Shown: positions 1 through 8,625 of the stretch, one piece after another
How positions within the stretch are numbered: the first letter of the stretch is position 1
Layout of the letters: each line of letters opens with the position of its first letter
Assembly (NCBI GenBank): GCA_937924775.1
Contig: CALDUT010000003.1
Location: forward strand, 62,001-126,000
DNA: 64,000 nucleotides
Origin: an uncultured Gemmata sp.
GTDB lineage: Bacteria; Planctomycetota; Planctomycetia; Gemmatales; Gemmataceae
Direction: 5' to 3'
The notes under the pieces: generated by a model
What the model saw: the letters and a program-made list of their open reading frames with translations, nothing else
Databases searched by the model: none
Told to the model about the DNA's origin: nothing
Made by a program: the position numbers and the translations under genes

Positions 1-1286
1 ACGTCACGAACGTCCTCGGGACGACCTTGGACGAAAACCTCCAGATGATCGCCGATTCCATCACCTTCTGCCGCGACCATGGCCGGGACGTGTTCTACGA
101 CGCCGAACACTTCTTCGATGGCTACCGTGCCAATCCCGACTATGCCCTGCGGACGCTGCAAACCGCCGCCGCCGCCGGAGCCGGTGTGGTCATTCTGTGC
201 GACACCAACGGTGGCACTATGCCCGAACGGATTGCAGAAGTTATCCAACAGGTTCGCCGCGAGTTGCCCTGCGAAGTGGGGATCCACTGTCATAACGATT
301 GTGATTTGGCTGTGGCCAACTCGCTAGCCGCAGTTCGAGCCGGGGCCACGCAAGTGCAAGGCACTATCAACGGCCTGGGTGAACGGTGTGGCAATGTCGA
401 TTTGATCAGTGTTATTGCCAATCTCGCCTTGAAATATCAGTACGAGGTGTTGAAACCCGGCAGCCTGCAGCGGCTCACGGAAACGTCGCGCTACGTTTAC
501 GAACTGGCCAACATGAATTTCCGCACAGGGCAGCCGTTTGTCGGGCAAAGCGCCTTCGCCCACAAAGGGGGTATGCACACTCACGCCGTCGCCAAAGACC
601 CCAGCACCTACGAACACATCAACCCCGAAGCGGTGGGTAACGAACGGCGGATTCTCGTTTCCGAACTCTCTGGGCAATCAACCATTCTCACCAAAACGGC
701 CAAGTACGAAATACAGCACGATAAAGCCCTCATGGCGAAAATTCTGCACGAGGTCCAGGAATTGGAAAATAAGGGTTACGAATTTGAAGCGGCCGAAGCC
801 TCATTCGATCTGCTGGTGCGGAAAATCGCCAAGCTCCACAAGCCATGGGAAGTCCAAAACAAGCTCCGATTATACAAGCCATGGTTTGAACGGATCAGTT
901 ACCGTGTCAATATCGAAGCCCGTGAGGATGGGGAACCGGTGACGGAGGCCACGGTGCGGCTGAGGATCAACGGGCAGATCGAACACACCGCCAGTACCGG
1001 TGATGGCCCGGTCAATGCCCTCGACGGAGCGTTGCGCAAAGCGCTGGTGCCATACTTCCCCCGCTTGCAAGAAATGCAATTGGTGGATTACAAGGTGCGG
1101 GTGGTGAACCCGCGGGCCGGCACCGCGGCGCGGGTCCGCGTCGTGATCGAATCCCGCGACCCAACCGATGTCTGGGGCACGGTCGGCGTCAGTGAGAACG
1201 TGATTGAGGCCTCATGGTTGGCACTGGTCGACAGTATTGAGTACAAACTGTTCAAGGATGTCGAACGCCGCTCCGGGGAACAGTGA
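1..1286 (+). CDS. cimA: citramalate synthase, 5' end cut by window
   Basis: Member of the LeuA/citramalate synthase family, which condenses pyruvate with acetyl-CoA to (R)-citramalate in the threonine-independent route to isoleucine. The reading frame is open to the window edge (first full codon at base 3), so the N-terminal part of the TIM barrel is missing; the TTG at 27 is not a real start. Visible: the metal-binding HCHND segment near base 286, the NGLGERCGN loop, a second GMHTHAVAKDP segment, and a C-terminal LeuA-type regulatory dimer domain from about base 890 to the stop. The TLDENLQMI and YDAEHFFDGY segments are typical of CimA rather than of 2-isopropylmalate synthase. valS follows after 45 bases in the same direction. 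The product choice over LeuA is inferred from family motifs. Confidence 0.9.
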   Translation, partial: VTNVLGTTLDENLQMIADSITFCRDHGRDVFYDAEHFFDGYRANPDYALRTLQTAAAAGAGVVILCDTNGGTMPERIAEVIQQVRRELPCEVGIHCHNDCDLAVANSLAAVRAGATQVQGTINGLGERCGNVDLISVIANLALKYQYEVLKPGSLQRLTETSRYVYELANMNFRTGQPFVGQSAFAHKGGMHTHAVAKDPSTYEHINPEAVGNERRILVSELSGQSTILTKTAKYEIQHDKALMAKILHEVQELENKGYEFEAAEASFDLLVRKIAKLHKPWEVQNKLRLYKPWFERISYRVNIEAREDGEPVTEATVRLRINGQIEHTASTGDGPVNALDGALRKALVPYFPRLQEMQLVDYKVRVVNPRAGTAARVRVVIESRDPTDVWGTVGVSENVIEASWLALVDSIEYKLFKDVERRSGEQ

Positions 1287-1331
1287 ATGTTCCTCCACGG
1301 CGACGGCTTTCAGAGCATAGGAAAGGCACCC

Positions 1332-4300
1332 ATGGCGATTGAACTGCCGAAAACCTACGATCCCCAAGCGGCGCAGCAAAAGTGGCTCGCATTTTGGAAA
1401 AAGAAGGGTTATTTTCACTCCGATCCAACCCCGGACAAAACACCGTTCACCATTGTCATCCCCCCGCCCAACGTCACCGGGGCGCTGCATATGGGGCATG
1501 CGCTCAATAACACCCTTCAGGATGTTCTCATTCGCTGGCGGCGGATGCAGGGGTACAACGCCCTGTGGATTCCCGGAACTGATCACGCCGGGATCGCCAC
1601 ACAATCCGTGGTAGAACGGCTCATTTTCGCACAAGAGAAGAAAACTCGGCACGATCTGGGTCGCGAGGAACTGGTCCGACGCATCTGGGCCTGGAAAGAC
1701 AAATACGAAGCCCGCATTCTCGAACAACTTCAGGCTTTGGGGTCCAGCTGTGATTGGCGGCGGACCCGGTTTACTCTCGATCCCGTCTGTGCCCGTGCGG
1801 TGCGAGAAACCTTCTTCCGCATGTTCCGCGATGGCTACATCTACCGGGGCAAACGGCTGGTCAACTGGGATACGCAACTGCAAACCAGTGTCGCCGACGA
1901 TGAAACGTACACAGAAGAAACCCCCGGCAGCTTCTGGACCTTCCGCTATCCGGTTGAAGGAGAACCCGGGGTATTCATCGCCTTCAGCACCACGCGTCCG
2001 GAAACCATGTTGGGCGATACCGCGGTCTGCGTTCACCCCTCCGACGAGCGCTACCAACACCTGATCGGCAAGCGTGTCATTCAACCTCACACCGGGCGGA
2101 AAATCCCCATCATCGCCGACGGGCTTCTGGCCGATCCCACCCTGGGCACCGGGTGTGTGAAAGTCACCCCCGCCCACGACCCCAACGACTATGCCTGTTG
2201 GCAGCGACACCCCGAAATCGGCATTATCAACATTCTCAACCCGGATGGCACCATCAACGAAAATGGCGGCCAATACCAGGGTCTGGACCGTTACAAAGCC
2301 CGCGAGGCCGTGACCAAGAAGATGGAAGAACTGGGCCTTTACGAGGGCCAAGAAGAACGCCTCATCCCACTGAAATTCAGTGACCGCAGCAAAACCCCCA
2401 TTGAACCGTATCTGTCGGACCAATGGTTCGTGAAGATGTCGGACCGCGACGATGGCTGGCCCGGCTTGGCGCAAATGACGATGGACGCGGTCACCACCGG
2501 CCGCGTCAAGTTCTTCCCGGAACGCTACGCCCGGTCCTATCTCGATTGGCTGGCCGAAAAACGCGATTGGTGCATCAGCCGCCAACTGTGGTGGGGCCAT
2601 CAAATCCCAGTGTGGTACAAAACCGAAGACCAGCCGCCGGAAATCTTCCAAAATGTGGCTGAACCCACCCCGCGTGCCCTCCAACCGTTTCTTCGCACAC
2701 GCCAGGGGATTGTGATCTCGTGGTTGAATAAGCCTGATCGTGCTGCGGGCGACACCAGCGTGGATTTCGTGGTATGTCTGGGGCCCGGCAACGAAGACAT
2801 CGAAGCGGCCCTCGAAGCCGACGGCTTCACCCGCGACCCGGACGTTCTTGACACTTGGTTCAGCTCTGCGCTGTGGCCCCATAGCACCCTGGGCTGGCCA
2901 GGCCCGGCCCTGGCCGAAGAACGCCCCGACCGCACCCCCGCCGATTGGGAAAAACTCCGCAGCTACTACCCCACCAATACCCTTGTCACCAGCCGCGATA
3001 TCATCACCCTCTGGGTGGCTCGGATGGTGTTAACCGGCCTCTACAATGTGGGCGATATTCCTTTCCATCACGTCTACATCCACCCGAAGATCCTCGACGG
3101 TTTCGGGGAAACCATGAGCAAAACCAAAGGCAACGGTGTCGATCCGCTTGACATTATCGACATCTACGGCACCGATGCCTTGCGTTATGGTATCGTCAAA
3201 ATCGCCACAGAAACGCAAGATGCTCGCTTGCCGGTGTCGAATATCTGCCCCCACTGCGGCCACGATGTACCGGTCAAACCAGAACACATGTACATGAGAA
3301 CGAAGAAACTGACCTGCCCGGAGTGCAAAAAAGATTTCCGCCCTGGCGGACCGTGGCCCACTGACGACCCCGAACGCCCCACCGCCAAACAGGGTTCGGA
3401 CCGCTTCGAAGAAGGCCGCAACTTCGCCAATAAACTGTGGAACGCCACCCGCTTTTTGCTGCTGAATCTTGAAGGTTACACTCCCGCTGCAATCTCACTG
3501 GCGGAATTGCCCACAGAAGACCGCTGGTTGCTATCGCGTTTGGCCACGACCACCCAAGCCGTCACTGCCGCTCTCGAAGCCTACAAGTTCAGCGACGTTT
3601 CCCGGCTCATCTACGAGTTCGTCTGGAGCGAATTCTGCGATTGGTACATCGAAATGAGCAAAGGTCGGCTTAAGGATGATAGCACACGGCCCGTGGCGCA
3701 GCGAGTGCTGGCCGGCGTTTTGGACGGGATCCTGCGGCTGGTTCACCCCGTGATGCCGTTTGTGTCCGAATCGCTGTGGGAAGCCCTGGGCCGGGCGGCT
3801 CCCCAGCGGGGGCTTCCGATCCCCACGCCGGCCGAAGAGGCGGCTTGCATTGCCCGCTGGCCGAACTACCCCCCCGAATGGGTCAGCCTGGAGGTGGAAG
3901 CTCGCTTCGCTCGGATGCAACAACTTGTCCGTGGTGTCCGCGACATTCGCAACCGTTACCAAGTGGACGACAAAACCAAGCTCGAAGTGCGCGTGAAGTG
4001 CCCCGAGGCTGTAGCTGCGGATTTTAACGCTCTGGCCGCGTTCATCGGACCCCTGGCGGGTATCGCGACGCTCACCGCCGGCCCGAATACCCCCAAACCC
4101 AAGCAATCCGGCACCCTGATCACCGCGGAATTTGAAGCCTACGTTCCCCTCGCGGGGCTGATCGACCCGCTAGCCGAAGCCAAGCGGCTGGAAAAGCAAC
4201 TCGCCGACAAACGCAAAGCTCTCGAAAACGCCAAAAACAAACTCCGCAATGAGAAATTCGTGGCCAATGCACCCGCGGAAGTCGTGCAACAGCAGCGGGA

Positions 4301-4370
4301 TTTCGTCGCGGAGCTCGAAAAACAAATAGCTATAATCGAAGACAACCTGAACGAGCTTCAAACCCATTAA
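1332..4370 (+). CDS. valS: valyl-tRNA synthetase
   Basis: Class I aminoacyl-tRNA synthetase that charges tRNA-Val in the cytoplasm; 1012 residues from the chosen ATG. The start at 1332 is preferred over the in-frame ATG at 1287 because AGGAAAGG lies just upstream and the MAIELPKTYDP opening is typical. Seen: the HIGH signature as HMGH (H53), an editing domain, the MSKTKGN form of KMSKS at about residue 595, the anticodon-binding domain after RNFANKLWNA (about 690), and a C-terminal coiled-coil arm in the last 70 residues. Unusual: between the KMSKS region and RNFANKLW there is an extra segment of about 50 residues with two CxxC pairs (C639/C642 and C662/C665), which looks like a zinc ribbon. 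I do not know of this insert in the well-studied bacterial enzymes. Confidence 0.97.
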   Translation: MAIELPKTYDPQAAQQKWLAFWKKKGYFHSDPTPDKTPFTIVIPPPNVTGALHMGHALNNTLQDVLIRWRRMQGYNALWIPGTDHAGIATQSVVERLIFAQEKKTRHDLGREELVRRIWAWKDKYEARILEQLQALGSSCDWRRTRFTLDPVCARAVRETFFRMFRDGYIYRGKRLVNWDTQLQTSVADDETYTEETPGSFWTFRYPVEGEPGVFIAFSTTRPETMLGDTAVCVHPSDERYQHLIGKRVIQPHTGRKIPIIADGLLADPTLGTGCVKVTPAHDPNDYACWQRHPEIGIINILNPDGTINENGGQYQGLDRYKAREAVTKKMEELGLYEGQEERLIPLKFSDRSKTPIEPYLSDQWFVKMSDRDDGWPGLAQMTMDAVTTGRVKFFPERYARSYLDWLAEKRDWCISRQLWWGHQIPVWYKTEDQPPEIFQNVAEPTPRALQPFLRTRQGIVISWLNKPDRAAGDTSVDFVVCLGPGNEDIEAALEADGFTRDPDVLDTWFSSALWPHSTLGWPGPALAEERPDRTPADWEKLRSYYPTNTLVTSRDIITLWVARMVLTGLYNVGDIPFHHVYIHPKILDGFGETMSKTKGNGVDPLDIIDIYGTDALRYGIVKIATETQDARLPVSNICPHCGHDVPVKPEHMYMRTKKLTCPECKKDFRPGGPWPTDDPERPTAKQGSDRFEEGRNFANKLWNATRFLLLNLEGYTPAAISLAELPTEDRWLLSRLATTTQAVTAALEAYKFSDVSRLIYEFVWSEFCDWYIEMSKGRLKDDSTRPVAQRVLAGVLDGILRLVHPVMPFVSESLWEALGRAAPQRGLPIPTPAEEAACIARWPNYPPEWVSLEVEARFARMQQLVRGVRDIRNRYQVDDKTKLEVRVKCPEAVAADFNALAAFIGPLAGIATLTAGPNTPKPKQSGTLITAEFEAYVPLAGLIDPLAEAKRLEKQLADKRKALENAKNKLRNEKFVANAPAEVVQQQRDFVAELEKQIAIIEDNLNELQTH

Positions 4371-4371
4371 T

Positions 4372-4479
4372 GGAGAAATGGAGAGCCGTTCTTTCAGGGG
4401 AGATAACTCTCCTCACTCCTCCTCTCCCTCCTCAGCGGAGGAGAAATGGAGAGTCGTTCTTTTCAGGGGAGATAGTCTC
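4372..4479 (+). repeat. tandem duplication of the leader of the GH5 gene
   Basis: Two near-identical copies of about 39 bases, at 4372-4410 and 4440-4479, separated by a pyrimidine-rich spacer. Both begin GGAGAAATGGAGAG and contain CAGGGGAGATA; they differ by one substitution and a one-base indel in the middle plus a few changes near the end. The second copy supplies the ribosome-binding site (AGGGGAGA) of the glycosidase start at 4480; the first copy lies directly after the valS stop. Confidence 0.85.
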
Positions 4480-5502
4480 ATGGCTCGACTGCTGCTTATT
4501 GTGTGGTTCTGCATCGCCTCGGCTGGGGTTATCACCGCTCAGTCACCCCCGGCCAAGACCGATGTCTTCGCGGTCAATCGGTCGCTGGGTCGCGGCATCA
4601 ATCTGGGCAACGCTCTTGAGGCCCCCAAAGAGGGTGACTGGGGTCTCAAACTGGAAGCCCGCTACTTCCAGATTATTGCGGAGGCGGGATTCCAGACCGT
4701 CCGCGTGCCGGTGAAGTGGTCGGCCCATGCCGCGAAGGAAGCCCCCTACACTATCGACCCGCGGTTTTTCCAACGCATCGACTGGGTTCTCGAACACGCC
4801 ACGGCCAACAAGCTGAATGTGGTGCTGAACGTTCACCACTACGACGAAATGGACCAGCAGCCGCAGCAGCACCTTCCACGTTTGATCGCCCTTTGGGAGC
4901 AAATCGCCAAGCGGTACAAGGATCAGCCTGCGGTGGTCGTCTTCGAGCTTTATAATGAACCCCATGATAAGTTTGTTGATGACCAATGGAATAATGCCAT
5001 CCCGCAACTTCTAAAGGCTGTTCGCGCAACCAACCCCACACGAGCGGTGATCGTCGGCCCACCGCATTGGAACGCAATTTGGGCTTTGCCTAAGTTGAAG
5101 CTACCCGATGATCCGAACTTGATTCTTACCGTCCACTATTACGAGCCGTTCCCCTTCACGCATCAGGGGGCACATTGGGCCCCGGATAACGTGAAGAAGC
5201 TCAGTGGTATTCGTTGGCAGGGCACCGCAGCAGAGATGGCCGAATTGCGTCAGAAATTCGACCAGGTCGCCGACTGGGCCAAGAAGAATCAAAGGCCTGT
5301 ATTTCTCGGCGAATTCGGAGCCTATGAAAAAGCCGACATGGACAGCCGCGCCCGCTGGACGGCCGCGGTCGTCCGGGAAGCGGAAGCCCGGGGCTTCAGT
5401 TGGGCCTATTGGGAATTCGCAGCCGGTTTTGGAGCCTACGATCGCACCGCGCAAGCATGGCGGGAACCGCTCTTGAAGGCCTTGATGCCCAAGGGAAAAT
5501 GA
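4480..5502 (+). CDS. secreted GH5-family glycoside hydrolase (endoglucanase-like)
   Basis: Retaining beta-glycosidase of clan A, likely exported and acting on a beta-glucan or related polysaccharide. The 340-residue product from ATG 4480 begins with a Sec signal peptide (MARLLLIVWFCIASAGVITA, cleavage near SPP), which is why this start is preferred over the upstream in-frame ATG at 4378. GH5 landmarks: GRGINLGNALE at the start of the barrel, RVPVKW, HHYD, the acid/base glutamate E160 in the LYNEPHD motif and the nucleophile E278 in FLGEFGA. No carbohydrate-binding module or dockerin is visible. Substrate is not determinable from sequence; cellulase is the conventional annotation. It stands alone between valS and a histidine kinase. 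Confidence 0.9.
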   Translation: MARLLLIVWFCIASAGVITAQSPPAKTDVFAVNRSLGRGINLGNALEAPKEGDWGLKLEARYFQIIAEAGFQTVRVPVKWSAHAAKEAPYTIDPRFFQRIDWVLEHATANKLNVVLNVHHYDEMDQQPQQHLPRLIALWEQIAKRYKDQPAVVVFELYNEPHDKFVDDQWNNAIPQLLKAVRATNPTRAVIVGPPHWNAIWALPKLKLPDDPNLILTVHYYEPFPFTHQGAHWAPDNVKKLSGIRWQGTAAEMAELRQKFDQVADWAKKNQRPVFLGEFGAYEKADMDSRARWTAAVVREAEARGFSWAYWEFAAGFGAYDRTAQAWREPLLKALMPKGK

Positions 5503-5669
5503 CCTGACAAACTGTTCAGAACAGCTCTGATTCCCCCCGGACGATGAAGAAAGGTAAGAAATTGATGATTTTTCTTTGAAGAAAGCCAGCGGAGACCGCA
5601 AAAAGCCGTAAAGACATTAGATTGTCAACAGGCATGCAACCTCGGGGCTTCCACCGCTCACGGCTCTCC

Positions 5670-7055
5670 ATGTTCCGGCGTTTGTTTTTGACTTACCTTC
5701 TGTTGGTCGTTACAACCGTCGCTCTGGTAGGTTTGTTGATCTATCAGCGGGCCGAAGATGTATTCTTCGATCTAGTTCGCGAGGTGGCCGCGGCGATCGG
5801 TTTTGTCCTTGTGGCCGCCATCGGGGCCGCGTATCTTCTGGCCCGAGCCATCACCCGCCCCTTGGCGGAGCTACGGGAAGGTGCCCGCAAACTCGCCGAG
5901 GGGGACTTGGGGCACAAAATCCGCGTCGGTGGTGGCACCGAACACATCGAGCTGGCCGAAACTTTCAACACCATGAGCGACCGCTTGGCGGCAACCTTCC
6001 GCCTACTCGAACACGACCGGGAACAACTCCGGGCTATCCTCTCGGGCATGGCTGAAGGCGTCATTGCGATTGATGCGAACCGCCGTGTGCTTTTTGCCAA
6101 CGAACGGGCCGGCCAGTTGTTGGAATTCGATGCTAATAAAGCAGTCAACCAACAATTGTGCGAGGTCACCCGGTTGACCGCATTTCGGGAGGTGGTCGGC
6201 AAGGGGTTGGAAGCGAGCGAACCATACCGGGAGGAGTTTGAGCTCAGCGGTCCGTCACCGCGGTATTTGTCGGTCTATGTGTCGCGGTTCCCGGGCCACG
6301 GGATGCCTGGGGCCGTCATCGTGATCGATGATATGACCGATGTTCGACAAGCCGAACGCATGCGGCAAGATTTCGTCGCCAATGCGTCACACGAACTGAA
6401 AACCCCGCTAGCGGTGATCAAATCGAGTGTGGAAGCGCTTCTCGACGGGGCGGCCGAAGACCCCGAAGAACGCGATAACTTCCTCAATCAGATCGACCGG
6501 GAATCCGAACGGCTCTCAGCGCTCATCAAAGACATGCTCAGTCTTTCGAAGATCGAATCCGGGGCGTTGCGGCTGGAGCCACGCGCCGTGCCGTTGGGCA
6601 AAGCCATCACCGATTGTATGGAACGGCACCACCCCCGGGCCGATGCCAAAACCCTCACCCTCGTCGAGAAGCCGCCCACGGATGTCCCAGCGGATGTTCC
6701 GGTGTGGGCCGATCCCGACGCGTTGCGGCAAGTGATGGATAATTTGGTCGATAACGCCATCAAATACACCCCCAACGGGGGGCGAATCACTGTGCGATGG
6801 GGAGCCACGAGCGATACGGTGAGTTTTGAAGTGGAAGATACGGGCATCGGCATTCCCGAATCGGATGTCAACCGCGTTTTCGAGCGTTTCTACCGTGTGG
6901 ACAAAGCCCGGGGCCGCGAACAAGGCAGTACCGGATTGGGGTTGTCGATCGTCAAGCACCTGGTTCAGGCCATGCGCGGCCAAGTTCGTGTCCATAGTAA
7001 GCTGGGCAAAGGCACCACCTTCCGCGTCACACTTCCGCGTGCCGGAACGGCGTAA
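5670..7055 (+). CDS. sensor histidine kinase, PhoR-like, orphan
   Basis: Membrane-bound two-component sensor kinase of about 461 residues. Order: TM1 (about 1-25), a very short outer loop of some 15 residues, TM2 (about 40-60), HAMP, a PAS domain (about 125-220), HisKA with the phosphoacceptor H241 in NASHELKTPL, and HATPase_c with N box (NLVDNAIKYTPNGG), G1 (DTGIGIP), F box (FERFYRVDKAR) and G2 (GSTGLGLSIVKH). The overall plan matches PhoR/WalK-type kinases. The start is uncertain: TTG 5622 and ATG 5634 are in frame, but ATG 5670 puts the hydrophobic segment at the N-terminus. No response regulator gene lies beside it. The nearly absent periplasmic domain suggests sensing by the membrane or the PAS domain. 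Confidence 0.93.
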   Translation: MFRRLFLTYLLLVVTTVALVGLLIYQRAEDVFFDLVREVAAAIGFVLVAAIGAAYLLARAITRPLAELREGARKLAEGDLGHKIRVGGGTEHIELAETFNTMSDRLAATFRLLEHDREQLRAILSGMAEGVIAIDANRRVLFANERAGQLLEFDANKAVNQQLCEVTRLTAFREVVGKGLEASEPYREEFELSGPSPRYLSVYVSRFPGHGMPGAVIVIDDMTDVRQAERMRQDFVANASHELKTPLAVIKSSVEALLDGAAEDPEERDNFLNQIDRESERLSALIKDMLSLSKIESGALRLEPRAVPLGKAITDCMERHHPRADAKTLTLVEKPPTDVPADVPVWADPDALRQVMDNLVDNAIKYTPNGGRITVRWGATSDTVSFEVEDTGIGIPESDVNRVFERFYRVDKARGREQGSTGLGLSIVKHLVQAMRGQVRVHSKLGKGTTFRVTLPRAGTA

Positions 7056-7146
7056 GGAAACTCGGGCCTCCGAATGATACGCCCGCGTCGTGGGTCTGCC
7101 CCCTGTCGGACGTGTTGGGTTTCCCTCAATGCGGAGAAGCGGGTTC

Positions 7147-7965
7147 ATGGAACTGATAGAAGCCCGGTCGATCTTCTCGCCAGCGACCGGTTTCATTCTC
7201 CGTGGTGGCTTCCAATGGACGTGTAATCCCTATGTCGGTTGCACCTTTGGTTGTACCTACTGCTATGCCGCGTTTCTGCCGCAGAACCGTCAGCCCCGGG
7301 ACGATTGGGGGCGGTGGCTGATTGTCAAAAAAAACGCAATCCCCCTGGCGCACAAGCAAGCCCCGAAAGTCGCCGGGCAAGCGGTGTATATGTCGAGCGT
7401 GACCGACCCCTACCTACCGCTAGAACGCCGTCTGATGCTTAGCCGCGGCATCTTGGAAGCGCTGCTTCCCGTCCAACCGCGGTTGGTCGTGCAAACCCGC
7501 GGACCTTTGGTCGTTCGCGATATCGACGTTCTACAGGATTACCACTTTTTGCGGGTAAATGTGTCGATTCCTACCGATTGCGACGTGATTCGTTGGCGAT
7601 TCGAGCCCAAAGCTCCCCCGCTGGACCAACGCTGGGAAGCGGTACGGCAACTGCAAGCCGCCGGTATTGCCGTCGGCATTTGTGTGACACCGACTTTGCC
7701 CATCGGGAATGTGGTGGAATTTGTGAAAAAACTCACAAACTCCGCCCCGGCAGTCCTCGTCTGTCAGGATTTTCATGATGCTGGCGGCCGTTTCGGAGCC
7801 GATACCGGACTTCTAGCTCGGCGTGCGTTGGCAGAATTCGGTTGGAGTGAAACCGATTATCGCGACTTTGTCGATCGCTTGCGTGGCCAAACTCCGGTTT
7901 TTGAGGGGGAAGCGGGGTTCTTTCCGCCACCGAGCCGCCCTGGGTTACCCACCCGGCCCTTTTGA
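7147..7965 (+). CDS. radical SAM protein, SPL / Rv2578c-like family
   Basis: Radical S-adenosylmethionine enzyme of 272 residues. The [4Fe-4S] cysteines are C32, C36 and C39 in GCTFGCTYCYA (CxxxCxxC). The family is annotated as spore-photoproduct-lyase-like (COG1533), but few members are characterised, so actual photoproduct repair is not proven. The ATG at 7147 is chosen because GGAGAAG lies about 8 bases upstream; the ATG-less extension to 7090 has no such site. A mismatch uracil-DNA glycosylase gene begins 9 bases after the stop, so the two are probably cotranscribed, which fits but does not prove a DNA repair role. Confidence 0.88.
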   Translation: MELIEARSIFSPATGFILRGGFQWTCNPYVGCTFGCTYCYAAFLPQNRQPRDDWGRWLIVKKNAIPLAHKQAPKVAGQAVYMSSVTDPYLPLERRLMLSRGILEALLPVQPRLVVQTRGPLVVRDIDVLQDYHFLRVNVSIPTDCDVIRWRFEPKAPPLDQRWEAVRQLQAAGIAVGICVTPTLPIGNVVEFVKKLTNSAPAVLVCQDFHDAGGRFGADTGLLARRALAEFGWSETDYRDFVDRLRGQTPVFEGEAGFFPPPSRPGLPTRPF

Positions 7966-7974
7966 CTCGCCAAT

Positions 7975-8544
7975 ATGGCTGCGTCTCGACCAACCCGTGC
8001 TGAGTTAGAAGCGGCACGGAATAAAACTGTCGCCGATGTTATCGCCCCAGGGTTGCGGGTGTTGTTTTGCGGCATCAACCCCGGCCTATATACGGCGGCG
8101 ATCGGCCACCACTTCGGCCGCCCGGGTAACCGCTTCTGGCCAACGCTGCATCGAGCCGGTTTCACCCCCCGGCTCTTCGACCCCAGTGAAGAACGCCAAC
8201 TGCTTCCCTTGGGCTACGGTATTACGAATCTTGTGGCTCGGGCTACGGCCAGCGCTTGCGAGCTGACCGACGACGAACTCCGGGCCGGGGGTGAAACCTT
8301 GCGCCAGAAGGTGCTGCTGTGGAAACCGCAGTTTCTGGCGCTATTGGGCATCAGTGCCTACCGGGTGGCGTTTCAGCATCCACGGGCGACACTCGGGCTT
8401 CAACAGGAAACGATCGGTGAAAGCCGCGTGTGGATACTGCCCAACCCTAGTGGCTTGAACGCGCATTACCAAAGTCCGGATTTAGTAAGAATGTTCCGAC
8501 AACTGCGGAAAGTCGCTAACGCCGCGGATGGCCAAGGTGGCTGA
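7975..8544 (+). CDS. mug: G/U mismatch-specific DNA glycosylase (MUG/UDG family 2)
   Basis: Base-excision repair enzyme that removes uracil or thymine mispaired with guanine. The 189-residue product carries family-2 motif A as GINPGLYTAAIGHHFGRPGN (from residue 33), where the asparagine of GINPG positions the catalytic water, and motif B as NPSGLN near residue 160, which wedges into the DNA helix. The length suits bacterial MUG (about 170 residues) with a short N-terminal extension. It lies 9 bases downstream of the radical SAM gene. Family assignment is firm; substrate preference (U, T or alkylated bases) cannot be read from the sequence. Confidence 0.92.
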   Translation: MAASRPTRAELEAARNKTVADVIAPGLRVLFCGINPGLYTAAIGHHFGRPGNRFWPTLHRAGFTPRLFDPSEERQLLPLGYGITNLVARATASACELTDDELRAGGETLRQKVLLWKPQFLALLGISAYRVAFQHPRATLGLQQETIGESRVWILPNPSGLNAHYQSPDLVRMFRQLRKVANAADGQGG

Positions 8545-8625
8545 TTCCGTTCGCGGTTCCAGCCGGCGACACGGTGAAACTTCCAGTGTGACGCACCGGG
8601 AAGCAACCAGCGAGTACGCTGGGTC

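Noticed and set aside
1212-2882. Long (556-codon) minus-strand frame opposite cimA/valS
   Set aside because: It is antisense to a clear valS gene and has no family resemblance; high GC makes long shadow frames common.
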